DNA of 64,000 nucleotides, from the NCBI RefSeq assembly GCF_001424985.1, contig NZ_LMDA01000012.1:310001-374000 (forward strand), in the 5' to 3' direction. Numbering within the stretch: position 1 is the stretch's first letter; every line of letters begins with the position of its first letter. The notes under the pieces are model-generated. The model made no database searches, was not told the origin of the DNA, and saw nothing but the letters and a program-made list of their open reading frames with translations. Made by a program: the position numbers and the translations under genes. This stretch comes from Rhizobium sp. Root1212. GTDB taxonomy: Bacteria; Pseudomonadota; Alphaproteobacteria; Rhizobiales; Rhizobiaceae. Below, piece after piece: positions 16,854 to 24,775 of the stretch.

Positions 16854-17372
16854 TCAGGCCCTCCTTTCCGAGGTCTCGGTGATCATGGCCGCCAGCCGCA
16901 TGCGGGCGGTCGACAGCCGGCTCATCACGGTGCCGATCGGGATCTTCAGGATTTCGGCGGCTTCCTTGTAGCTATGGCCCTCGACATTCACCAGCACGAA
17001 GACGCTGGCCAGCCCCTCCGGCATCGACAGGATGAGCTTGTGTAACTGGTTGACATAGACGAGCTTTTCGCCGGAAGCCTCGACCGAAAGCTCGCTCTGG
17101 TCATGCGCATCGACAGTGCCGGCGCCGGTGCGGACTTTCCGCTTCCTGATTTCGTCGACCCAGAGGTTGCGCGTCATTGCATAGATCCAGCTTTCCAGCC
17201 GTCCTTCGCCGTTCCAGAGGTGATTGCGGGAAATGGCCCGCTCGCAGACTTCCTGAACAAGATCATCAGCATCGGCGGCATTGCGCGTCAATGTCAGCGC
17301 AAAACGGCGCAACTTGGGCAGCAAGCTGACCAGGTCCCGACGAAATTCGGTAACATCCACCGCTGGGCGCAT
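16854..17372 (-). CDS. ECF-type RNA polymerase sigma factor
   Basis: 172 residues. Region 2 (about 15-80) includes DADDLVQEVCERA and the -10 contact segment LESWIYAMTRNLWVDEIRKRK. Region 4 (about 110-165) has the helix-turn-helix YKEAAEILKIPIGTVMSRLSTAR. There is no extra N- or C-terminal domain. I chose ATG 17372 (GGAAGA in front) rather than 17405. It forms a two-gene operon with the anti-sigma factor just downstream. The upstream 178 bases hold no clear EcfG-type GGAAC promoter, so autoregulation cannot be read from the sequence. Confidence 0.9.
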   Translation of the reverse strand: MRPAVDVTEFRRDLVSLLPKLRRFALTLTRNAADADDLVQEVCERAISRNHLWNGEGRLESWIYAMTRNLWVDEIRKRKVRTGAGTVDAHDQSELSVEASGEKLVYVNQLHKLILSMPEGLASVFVLVNVEGHSYKEAAEILKIPIGTVMSRLSTARMRLAAMITETSERRA

Positions 17373-17550
17373 TGTTCTTCCAATGAAACGTTTCCGATCC
17401 GGCACTTATTCGGCCCGATCTTTTTCGTTTGCTGATATGAAACACTTGGCCGATGATCCGCAAGCGCCCAATGCTGCCGATCACATGTTTTGCCGCTTTT
17501 CCTGTGCGCGCCCGACAGGCCTTCCGGCCAAGAGCCGGGCGCCGTATCTA

Positions 17551-18099
17551 TCAGTAGCGGTGCACGCCGCCCAGCGTCTGCAGCAGCGCCCGGTAGGCCC
17601 AGGTGTTTTCGCCGCCACGATCGCGGATTTCGATAAGCTGCACCTTGGCTTCCTCGATCTTGCCCTGCTGAACCAGCGCCTGGCCCATATAGGAGCGTGC
17701 GAGAATATAGTTCGCATCCGTCTGGATGGCCTTGCGGTAATAGGCCATGCCGATATCCATGCGGCCGGCTTTGCGGTTGGCATAGCCGCGATAGTTCAGG
17801 ACGCGGGCGCTCGTCTGGTCGCGCACAGCATCCAGCACCTTCAGCGAATTTTCGTACTGGCCGTCATAGGCAAGCTCGCGGGCGGCCTTGAACAGGATAT
17901 CGTCGTCTAGGCCGCTCTTCTTGGCGTCGACGCATTCCTTCTTGTCCTTGTCCCAAATCTTGCCGCCGGTGCATTCGCTGGTGGTCTTGGTCTTTTGCGG
18001 CGGCTGGCTCGTGTCTTCCCCGGCGGCATGGGCCATCGAGAGGCCGAAAGCGGAGGCGGCGAGGAAAAGGCTCGTGAAAGCGACTTTACGGGCAAACAT
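17551..18099 (-). CDS. secreted TPR-repeat protein
   Basis: 182 residues. A signal peptide (MFARKVAFTSLFLAASAFGLSMAHAA) is followed by a Cys-containing linker (SECTGGKIWDKDKKECVDAKK, two Cys that could form a disulfide). At least two tetratricopeptide-like repeats (about 70-165: ARELAYDGQYENSLKVLD, MAYYRKAIQTDANYILARSYMGQALVQQGK) follow. Periplasmic protein-interaction role inferred. It lies upstream of the ECF operon on the same strand, 178 bases away, so it may belong to that regulon. Confidence 0.8.
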   Translation of the reverse strand: MFARKVAFTSLFLAASAFGLSMAHAAGEDTSQPPQKTKTTSECTGGKIWDKDKKECVDAKKSGLDDDILFKAARELAYDGQYENSLKVLDAVRDQTSARVLNYRGYANRKAGRMDIGMAYYRKAIQTDANYILARSYMGQALVQQGKIEEAKVQLIEIRDRGGENTWAYRALLQTLGGVHRY

Positions 18100-18224
18100 G
18101 TCTTATTCTCCCTTTGCGAACATCGTCCGGCCCATATCGGCCGATACGGGGCGCGGTCATCAAGGGACGGACGAACCGCTCCGTTTATTGCATCAGGATA
18201 GCGCCTTTTCTCGTTTTGGCGAGT

Positions 18225-19127
18225 TTAAAAGCGGGTCGTTTCGACGAGGGTGACGGAGCGGCTATCCTTGGTCAGTTCGAAGCGCTCGCGCGTCAGGTTC
18301 CAGTTGCCGGGGCCGCCTGCAATCGAAAACAGATTGAAGGACGCCGGCGGTTTCTTGCCGCCCTGTCCCTGCGAGGCTGAGGCGATGCCGACGACCGGAA
18401 CCTGCACGTCGTGCCCCTTCAACCAATGGACCGTGTTGAGATGGGTGTGGCCGTGCAGTACGAGTTCCGCGCCGCCCGATGAGATGGTTGCGGCAAAGCG
18501 ACGGATGCCGAGCATGCGCTTGTGCATGGAGGTGGCGCCGCGGATCGGCGGATGGTGGATCATCACCACGCGGAAGAGGCCGGCCTCTCCTGCGGTCTTC
18601 AGCAGATTGACGGTCTCGCGCGCCTGCCTCGGACCGAAATAGCCGGAAGCGGCAAAGGGCGGAGTGGCGACGGCCGTCGAGCAGCCGATGATGGCGACAT
18701 TGCCGCGCACGCGCATGTAGGGGTAGCAGTGGAAGTCGTCGTTCCATTCCCGCGGGCCGCGATCGTCGCGCATGTAGGGATACCAGGCCCTGGTCGTTTT
18801 CTCGTAGGCGCCGGGTACATAGGCGTCGTGATTGCCGGGCACGACGGAGATGTTTTTCGGCTTACCCGCCTCGCGCAGCCACTCGGTCATTATCTCGATT
18901 TCGCGGGACGAGGCCAGATTGACGAGATCGCCGGTGATCGCCAGATGATCCGGGTCGATGCGCTCGATCTCGTCCATCAACAGGTTCAGCGTATTGCCGA
19001 CCAGATGGTTGCGGCGGTTCCGGTGCCAGTTGACGAAGCCGGTGATCCGCTTGGAGGCGAGTTCGCGAAAGGAGAGATCGGGCAGGGGACCCAAGTGAAT
19101 GTCTGAAATATGCGCAAGTTTGAACAT
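18225..19127 (-). CDS. metallophosphoesterase
   Basis: 300 residues. All calcineurin-type metal motifs are present in order: SDIHLG near the start, TGDLVN (about 65), GNHDAY (about 98), MIHHPP (about 190) and LHGHTHLN (about 227). Family members hydrolyse phosphomono- or diesters using two metal ions; the substrate here is unknown. No signal peptide. It is divergent from the Nudix gene, sharing a 90-base intergenic region. Confidence 0.88.
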   Translation of the reverse strand: MFKLAHISDIHLGPLPDLSFRELASKRITGFVNWHRNRRNHLVGNTLNLLMDEIERIDPDHLAITGDLVNLASSREIEIMTEWLREAGKPKNISVVPGNHDAYVPGAYEKTTRAWYPYMRDDRGPREWNDDFHCYPYMRVRGNVAIIGCSTAVATPPFAASGYFGPRQARETVNLLKTAGEAGLFRVVMIHHPPIRGATSMHKRMLGIRRFAATISSGGAELVLHGHTHLNTVHWLKGHDVQVPVVGIASASQGQGGKKPPASFNLFSIAGGPGNWNLTRERFELTKDSRSVTLVETTRF

Positions 19128-19217
19128 ATTTGGTAGTTAGCGCATATTCCTGCAAAGGGGAATCATCGGCCGGGTTTATTCGGCATTCGCCTGTTCACAC
19201 TAAGGAGACCGCGTTCC

Positions 19218-19706
19218 ATGAGTGACACGCCTCCGGAGATGCGCAACTGGAGAGCGCGGCTCGTGACCCGCGCCGTGCACAGTTACTTCGCCTATGCGCG
19301 CGGCATGACCATGGGCGTGCGCGCCGCCTGTTTCGACGTCGAAGGCCGCATCTTCTTGGTGCGCCACAGCTATGTTCCCGGCTGGTTGATGCCAGGCGGC
19401 GGCATCGAGCGCAACGAGACGGCCGGACAGGCGCTGATCAAGGAACTGCGCGAGGAGGGAAACCTTGTCTTCGGCGATCCGCCGGAACTGATGCATGTCT
19501 TCCACAATCCGCGCACCAGCCGGCGCGACCATGTGCTGTTCTATCGCTGCCGCAATGTCGTGCAGACCGCGCCGAAAAAGCGCGACTACGAAATCCTCGA
19601 GGGTGGCTTTTTCCCGCTCGATGCCCTGCCGGAAGGCACGACGTCGGCGACGCTGCGCCGTCTCGACGAACTTTCCGGCAAGGTGCCTTTCGACGACATC
19701 TGGTGA
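19218..19706 (+). CDS. Nudix-domain protein with an atypical Nudix box
   Basis: 162 residues. The Nudix helix region reads GGIERNETAGQALIKELREEGNL. It matches the G-x5-E-x7-REUxEExGU pattern, but Lys replaces the usual Arg and Gly-Asn replaces x-Gly at the end. The metal-binding Glu residues (KELREE) are kept, so hydrolysis of a nucleoside diphosphate-linked substrate remains plausible. Ribosome site AAGGAGA at 19202. Its stop codon directly abuts the stop of the convergent GST gene. Confidence 0.85.
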   Translation: MSDTPPEMRNWRARLVTRAVHSYFAYARGMTMGVRAACFDVEGRIFLVRHSYVPGWLMPGGGIERNETAGQALIKELREEGNLVFGDPPELMHVFHNPRTSRRDHVLFYRCRNVVQTAPKKRDYEILEGGFFPLDALPEGTTSATLRRLDELSGKVPFDDIW

Positions 19707-20678
19707 TCAGCCGCGCCCGTGGGGCGCATCGAGATCGACCACGGGACCGATCGGCACGACGCCTGTCGGGTTGATGGTCGTGTGGCTGCGGTAATAGTGC
19801 TCCTTGATGTGGCTGAAGTTCACCGTCTCCGCCACGCCTTCGACCTGATAGAGATCGCGCAGATAGTTTTGCAGGTTCGGATAGTCGGCGATGCGGCGGA
19901 TGTTGCACTTGAAATGGCCGACATAAACGGGGTCGAAGCGCACCAGCGTCGTGAACAGCCGCCAGTCGGCTTCGGTGATCCGGCCGCCGGTGAGATAGCG
20001 GCGGGTGGAAAGGCGCTCCTCCAATTCGTCCAGCATCGCGAAAAGAGGCGTGACGTTTTCCTCATAGGCCTGCTGTGACGTGGCGAAGCCGGCCTTGTAG
20101 ACGCCGTTGTTGACGGTGTCGTAGATGCGGCCGTTCAACGCGTCGATGTCTTCGCGCATTTCCTCCGGGTAGAAATCGAGATTGGAGCCCGTCAGCCCGT
20201 CGAAGGCGGTGTTGAACATGCGGATGATCTCAGCGCTTTCGTTCGAAACGATCGTGCCAGTCTTCTTGTCCCAGAGCACCGGCACGGTGACGCGGCCGGA
20301 ATAGGTCGGATCGGCCTTCACATAGACCTGCCACAGCGCATCCGAACCGAAGAGGTGATCGACGGTGCCGCCGTTCTGGTTCTTGAATTCCCAGCCCTTC
20401 GACAGCATCAGCGGATCGACGATCGAAACGGAAATCAGGTCTTCCAGCTTCTTCAGCCTGCGGAAGATCAGCGTGCGGTGCGCCCAGGGACAGGCGAGCG
20501 ACACATAGAGATGGTAGCGCCCGGCCTCGGCCTTGAAGCCGCCTTCGCCGCTCGGGCCGGCGGAACCATCGGCCGTTACCCAGTTGCGGAACTGCGACTG
20601 CGCCCGTTTGAAATGACCTTGGGTGGATTTCGTATCGTACCAGACGTCCTGCCAGACGCCGTCAACCAGCATGCCCAT
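19707..20678 (-). CDS. glutathione S-transferase, glutathionyl-hydroquinone reductase type
   Basis: 323 residues. The long N-terminus and the active-site motif SLACPWAHRT (Cys63) mark the Xi/Omega-like ECM4/YqjG group, which reduces glutathionyl-hydroquinones with glutathione. Further family signatures are PVLWDKKTGTIVSNESAEIIRMFN (glutathione-binding Glu-Ser) and DWRLFTTLVRFDPVYVGHFKCN in the C-terminal helical domain. Cytosolic. Monocistronic, with AAGGAG before the ATG. Confidence 0.9.
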   Translation of the reverse strand: MGMLVDGVWQDVWYDTKSTQGHFKRAQSQFRNWVTADGSAGPSGEGGFKAEAGRYHLYVSLACPWAHRTLIFRRLKKLEDLISVSIVDPLMLSKGWEFKNQNGGTVDHLFGSDALWQVYVKADPTYSGRVTVPVLWDKKTGTIVSNESAEIIRMFNTAFDGLTGSNLDFYPEEMREDIDALNGRIYDTVNNGVYKAGFATSQQAYEENVTPLFAMLDELEERLSTRRYLTGGRITEADWRLFTTLVRFDPVYVGHFKCNIRRIADYPNLQNYLRDLYQVEGVAETVNFSHIKEHYYRSHTTINPTGVVPIGPVVDLDAPHGRG

Positions 20679-20945
20679 ATTCTAAACTCCTTGCCGGGGA
20701 AGCTTCCCCCGTGTCCTGGCGACAGTAGATAGCGGACAAAAACGCTTTCGATAGCCACCGGATCATGAACAGTGCGTTTTTGGCTTTGACGGCGGGAAAT
20801 TTTCTGCTATCGGCGATGCACTGAATTTTCGAACAGGCTGGAACTCACTTCGATGTACTTCCCAGGAAACCCGCGACGACGCTGATGCTCTGACGCCCCC
20901 AAGGCGCGCCATCACTCCTATACGTCTCGCATATACGGTTTCCCT

Positions 20946-21452
20946 ATGTTCATGCAAAAGCACGACCTCGTCTATTTGACGGAAGACGCGTCGCACGACG
21001 CTGCCATCGAAATCATCAACGAAGAAGCTTTCGGTCCCGGCCGGTTCACACGGGCGGCAGCGCGCATTCGCGAGCAGGGGCCGCACGATCTTTCGCTCTC
21101 CTTCATCTGCACGGACGACGGTGAGACGATCGCCTCGGTGCGGATGACGCCGGTGATGGCGGGTTCGGTCAAGGGGCATCTGCTCGGCCCGCTGGCCGTC
21201 CGGCCTTCCCACAAGAACCGGGGGATCGGCCGCGAGCTGGTGCGGATTGCGGTGGAAGCGGCGCGGCGGAAGGGTTCCGAGGCCGTGATCCTCGTCGGCG
21301 ATCCGCCCTATTACATGCCGCTCGGTTTCGAGAAGGTCGCCTATGCGGCGCTCGAATTTCCCGGTCCGGTCGATCCGGCGCGGGTGCTGGTCGTGCCGAT
21401 GGCTGAGGATGTTCATTCCCGGCTGAAGGGCGCCATCGGCTGGCGCCCTTGA
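20946..21452 (+). CDS. GNAT-family N-acetyltransferase
   Basis: 168 residues. The acetyl-CoA binding segment LGPLAVRPSHKNRGIGRELVRIAVEAAR (motif A with RxxGxG/A) is at about 80-107, and PYYMPLGFEKV is the typical YhbS-like C-terminal strand. The acceptor substrate is unknown. The start could be ATG 20946 or the second Met two codons on. The 267-base intergenic region before it shows no feature beyond a possible promoter. Confidence 0.88.
   Translation: MFMQKHDLVYLTEDASHDAAIEIINEEAFGPGRFTRAAARIREQGPHDLSLSFICTDDGETIASVRMTPVMAGSVKGHLLGPLAVRPSHKNRGIGRELVRIAVEAARRKGSEAVILVGDPPYYMPLGFEKVAYAALEFPGPVDPARVLVVPMAEDVHSRLKGAIGWRP
21426..21450. terminator. hairpin at the junction of two convergent genes
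   Basis: AAGGGCGCCA (21426-21435) and TGGCGCCCTT (21441-21450) form a perfect 10-bp stem. It covers the last codons of the GNAT gene, six bases before the GH5 stop. No T-run follows on either strand, so termination is uncertain; it may protect both 3' ends. Confidence 0.45.
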
Positions 21453-21458
21453 TTGGGA

Positions 21459-22631
21459 TTACAGTCGCTTCTGGATGATCTGGAATTCCGGCGTGGCTTT
21501 GCGCTTGATCGGATCGGGCTTGCCGGCATCGATCGCGTCCCAATAGCTCCAGTGCACCTTCTTGGAGCCGAGTTCGTAATCCATGCCGTCCCAGCTGTCT
21601 TCGCGGAAACTGTAGAAGGCCCAGTGCAGATTGTGGCTGTCGAGCGTCGTCAGCACGTCGTCGAGATAGGCCTTGCAGCCTTCCCAGCGGCGCATGCAGC
21701 CGAACTCGCCGGCCACGAGCCGGTTGGCGGGTAGGCCGACCTGCTTCGCCCAATCGACCGGCTGCGCCAGATAATCCGCCACCCGCTTGCGATCCCAAAG
21801 CTCGGAGCCTTCGCCGAAGGGCACGTTGCCGGGATAGGTGTAGGGCTTTTCCCGCTTCATGTTGGGCGCGCTGGTCGCGGCATAGGGCTCGTACATATGG
21901 AAGCTGTAGAGCACCTTGCCGTCGGAGAGCGGTGCCGGCCAGTAGCCGAAGGCGTCCGCGGCCGCATACCAGCCGGCATCGACCATGACCGGCGTCTTCG
22001 GGTCAACCTTGCGGATTGCTGAAATGATCGTTTGATAGAAGGCGCTGAGATCGCGGGCGGTGCCTTTGTTGGCGGCGTACCAGGTCTTCATGTCGGTGGC
22101 TGAGGCGTGCTCGGCTAGACCGTTCTTCTTTTCCGGTGCCGGTTCGTTGATGATGTTGTAGGCGGCGACGGCGGGGTGATCCTTGAGAGCGGTCGCCAGA
22201 TCGCTCCAGAACCGGGCGCTTTCCTCCCACCATGTTTTGTCCTGCCACAGGCGGCCGTCGAAGGTGCCGCCATTGTTTTGCGCCCAGCGCATGCCGGGCA
22301 GGGAGAGCGGTGTGATCACCACTTTGAGCCCGGCCTTGTCGGCGCGGTCGAGGGTTTCGGCGAGGGTCGCGAGATCGGCAGCGGGAATACCGTCATAGTG
22401 GTCGGCATCGCCGAGAAGAAAATCGCGCTTGGCCGGCTTCCATTTATCGTAGGAAAGCCGCACCCAGCCTGCGCCATAGCCGTGCAGTGCATCGAAATAG
22501 GCCTGATCCGGCGGCAGCCGGTTGAAGCTGTTGCCGCCGTGCTGCGGCTTGTCCCAGAAGTGGATGAGATCAGCGGCCCCGGCCGGAAGCGAGAGGCCGA
22601 GGGTGAGAAGAGACGCAAGAACAAAGCGCAT
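21459..22631 (-). CDS. secreted glycoside hydrolase family 5 (endoglucanase-like)
   Basis: 390 residues with a signal peptide (MRFVLASLLTLGLSLPAGAA). The GH5 landmarks are the acid/base Glu163 in NIINEPAP, SFHMYEPY at 243-250 and the nucleophile Glu309 in VAGEFGC. It would cleave beta-1,4 or related glucans/mannans in the periplasm or outside. No cellulose-synthase genes are near. Signal-cleavage and catalytic residues are intact, so it should be active. AAGGATATCC-type spacing precedes the ATG. Confidence 0.88.
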   Translation of the reverse strand: MRFVLASLLTLGLSLPAGAADLIHFWDKPQHGGNSFNRLPPDQAYFDALHGYGAGWVRLSYDKWKPAKRDFLLGDADHYDGIPAADLATLAETLDRADKAGLKVVITPLSLPGMRWAQNNGGTFDGRLWQDKTWWEESARFWSDLATALKDHPAVAAYNIINEPAPEKKNGLAEHASATDMKTWYAANKGTARDLSAFYQTIISAIRKVDPKTPVMVDAGWYAAADAFGYWPAPLSDGKVLYSFHMYEPYAATSAPNMKREKPYTYPGNVPFGEGSELWDRKRVADYLAQPVDWAKQVGLPANRLVAGEFGCMRRWEGCKAYLDDVLTTLDSHNLHWAFYSFREDSWDGMDYELGSKKVHWSYWDAIDAGKPDPIKRKATPEFQIIQKRL

Positions 22632-22702
22632 AAGGATATCCGTGTTGATATACCGCGGATATCCCCAGCCACTATGGCAAAATTGCGAGGTTTTTCCTTC
22701 GT

Positions 22703-24772
22703 TTAACGCCCTTCGCGATGCCAGGTCGCCGAAAGCGCCAACAGAAGCAGCCCGAGCCCGAGGAAGCCGGCAAAAAGCGGCAGCGAATTGATGCCCTTCA
22801 GCACGGTCTCGTCGGTCATGCGCAGCGACAGGCGCTGGTCATCGGCGACGCGGACGGCGCCGCGCACCGGCAGAAGCGGCGGCATGTCGAGCGTGCCGGA
22901 GGCATCCGCGACGCGGCGCACGAGGCCCTTGGTCTTTTCCGCCCAGGGTTTCAGCGTTTCCTCGGTCGAGATTGTTGCCTTGAACTCCGGCGCATCGACG
23001 GCGCCGACATGGACGAGGGTCGAGAGATCGCCGTTGGTGATCTCGAACAGGCCGGTTTCCGAGGTCTGCACCGAAGCCTTGTAGAGACCCGGACCGCTTT
23101 CCGCCAGCGGCACCTGTTCTGTGCGGCCGGAAGGGTAGGTGAGGTTCGCAGCCCCCGGATCGCCCTTGATCGTCTGGCGGGAAATTTCCAGCGAACGGCC
23201 GCTGGCGCGCGCTGTCAGCGCTTCCTCTTCCAGCGCCGGCTCCTGCATCAGCCAATGGGCGGTGCGGCGATAGAGCGAAACGCTCGGGCCGCCGCCTTCG
23301 AAGCCGCGCGACCAGAGCCAGCCCTGATCCGAGAGCAGCATGGCGACACGGCCCTTGCCGACGCGGTTCAGCACCAGCAACGGCTTGCCGTCGGCCGCTT
23401 CCATCACCGTCTGTCCCAGCGGGCGATCGACATCGACGGTGCGGAACCAGCGGCCCCAATGGGGCGGCTCGGCGTCGGCGCCTTCAAGACCGCGCGTCAC
23501 CGGATGCTTGCGGCCTTCCTCTGATAGGCGGGGATAGAAGGCCTTCTCGTTCATATAGCCGGTGGGGGCGGCGGGCAGCACGGCGGAGAGCGGGGTGGTG
23601 GCAATCGAATCGTCGCCGGCATGTTCGGGGCCGGCGGCGATCAGCAGCGCGCCGCCGTTTTCGACGTACTGGGCGATGTTGTCGTAATAGAGGATCGGCA
23701 GCACGCCGCGATGCTGGTAGCGGTCGAAGATGATCAGGTCGAATTCGTTGATCTTGTCGACGAACAACTCGCGGGTCGGAAAGGCGATCAGCGACAGTTC
23801 GTTGATCGGCGTGCCGTCCTGCTTTTCCGGCGGCCGCAGAATGGTGAAATGCACGAGATCGACGGCGGCGTCGGATTTCAAGAGGTTGCGCCAGGCCCGC
23901 TCACCCGCATGAGGCTCGCCGGAGACGAGCAGCACCCGCAGGTTTTCGCGGATGCCGTCGAGCACGTGGACGGCCCGGTTGTTGGCATCCGTCACTTCGC
24001 CGGCAACGGGGGCGACGGCGAATTCGAGGATGTTGCTGCCGCCGCGCGGCACCTTGAAGGAGAAGGGGATATCCGTGCCCGGCTCGGCGCGTTCGGTCGC
24101 GAGCGGATTGCCGTTAAGGCTCACCGACACTTCCGCCGTGCCGCCGGGTGCCTTGCCGTCGTCCACGACGCGGAAGGTGACGGTCTGCTCTTCGCCGACG
24201 ATGCCGAAGCGCGGGCCGCTGCGCACCTCGATGCGGCGGTCGTATTCGTCGGTCTTGCCGGTGATCAGTCCATGGACGGGCGCATCGAAACCGAGGGGCT
24301 GGTTGACATCGGGGATATCGTGGATCTGGCCATCGGTGATGAAGATCGCGCCGCCGACGCGGGCCGGTGGCACATCGGCAAGCGCTGTCGAGAGCGCACC
24401 GAAGAGTTTCGTGGCAGGGGCTTCGGTGTCGGCATCGTCGGCGGCTTCGACGATGCGTGCCTCGATCTGCGGGAATTTGGCGAGGCGTTCCTTGAGTTCG
24501 GCAAGGGCGGCATCCGTTGTTTCGCGCCGGCCGGCATAATCCTGGCTCTGGCTGCGATCGACGACGACGGCGACGACGGTGGAGAGCGGTTCGCGCTCTT
24601 CCTGGAAGAAGACGGGATTGGCAAGGGCAAGCACGAGAGCGGCAAGCGCGAAGCTGCGCAGCACCGCGCCCCGCACACCACGCCAGAGGCCGATCGCCGA
24701 CAGGAGCACGGCGATCGCAGCCAGCACGCCGATCACGATCCAGGGCAGAAGCGGAGAGAAGGAAAGCGTCAT
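22703..24772 (-). CDS. large membrane protein of the MoxR/DUF58 cluster (glutamine amidotransferase-like periplasmic region)
   Basis: 689 residues. Two N-terminal membrane helices (about 8-55) and one near the C-terminus (about 660-682) flank a long extracytoplasmic region. It contains VVAVVVDRSQSQDY with a VWA-like start, an Ig-like part (GEEQTVTFRVVDDG), and a class I amidotransferase-like fold segment (DLIIFDRYQHRGVLPILYYDNIAQYVENGGALLIAAGPEH) without an obvious catalytic Cys. Last gene of the moxR operon, three bases after the DUF4159 gene. Function unknown; likely a structural partner in the MoxR-driven complex. Confidence 0.75.
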   Translation of the reverse strand: MTLSFSPLLPWIVIGVLAAIAVLLSAIGLWRGVRGAVLRSFALAALVLALANPVFFQEEREPLSTVVAVVVDRSQSQDYAGRRETTDAALAELKERLAKFPQIEARIVEAADDADTEAPATKLFGALSTALADVPPARVGGAIFITDGQIHDIPDVNQPLGFDAPVHGLITGKTDEYDRRIEVRSGPRFGIVGEEQTVTFRVVDDGKAPGGTAEVSVSLNGNPLATERAEPGTDIPFSFKVPRGGSNILEFAVAPVAGEVTDANNRAVHVLDGIRENLRVLLVSGEPHAGERAWRNLLKSDAAVDLVHFTILRPPEKQDGTPINELSLIAFPTRELFVDKINEFDLIIFDRYQHRGVLPILYYDNIAQYVENGGALLIAAGPEHAGDDSIATTPLSAVLPAAPTGYMNEKAFYPRLSEEGRKHPVTRGLEGADAEPPHWGRWFRTVDVDRPLGQTVMEAADGKPLLVLNRVGKGRVAMLLSDQGWLWSRGFEGGGPSVSLYRRTAHWLMQEPALEEEALTARASGRSLEISRQTIKGDPGAANLTYPSGRTEQVPLAESGPGLYKASVQTSETGLFEITNGDLSTLVHVGAVDAPEFKATISTEETLKPWAEKTKGLVRRVADASGTLDMPPLLPVRGAVRVADDQRLSLRMTDETVLKGINSLPLFAGFLGLGLLLLALSATWHREGR

Positions 24773-24775
24773 CTG

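Noticed and set aside
17373-17550. EcfG-type (GGAAC...CGTT) promoter before the ECF sigma gene
   Set aside because: No GGAAC with correctly spaced CGTT on the minus strand was found in this region.
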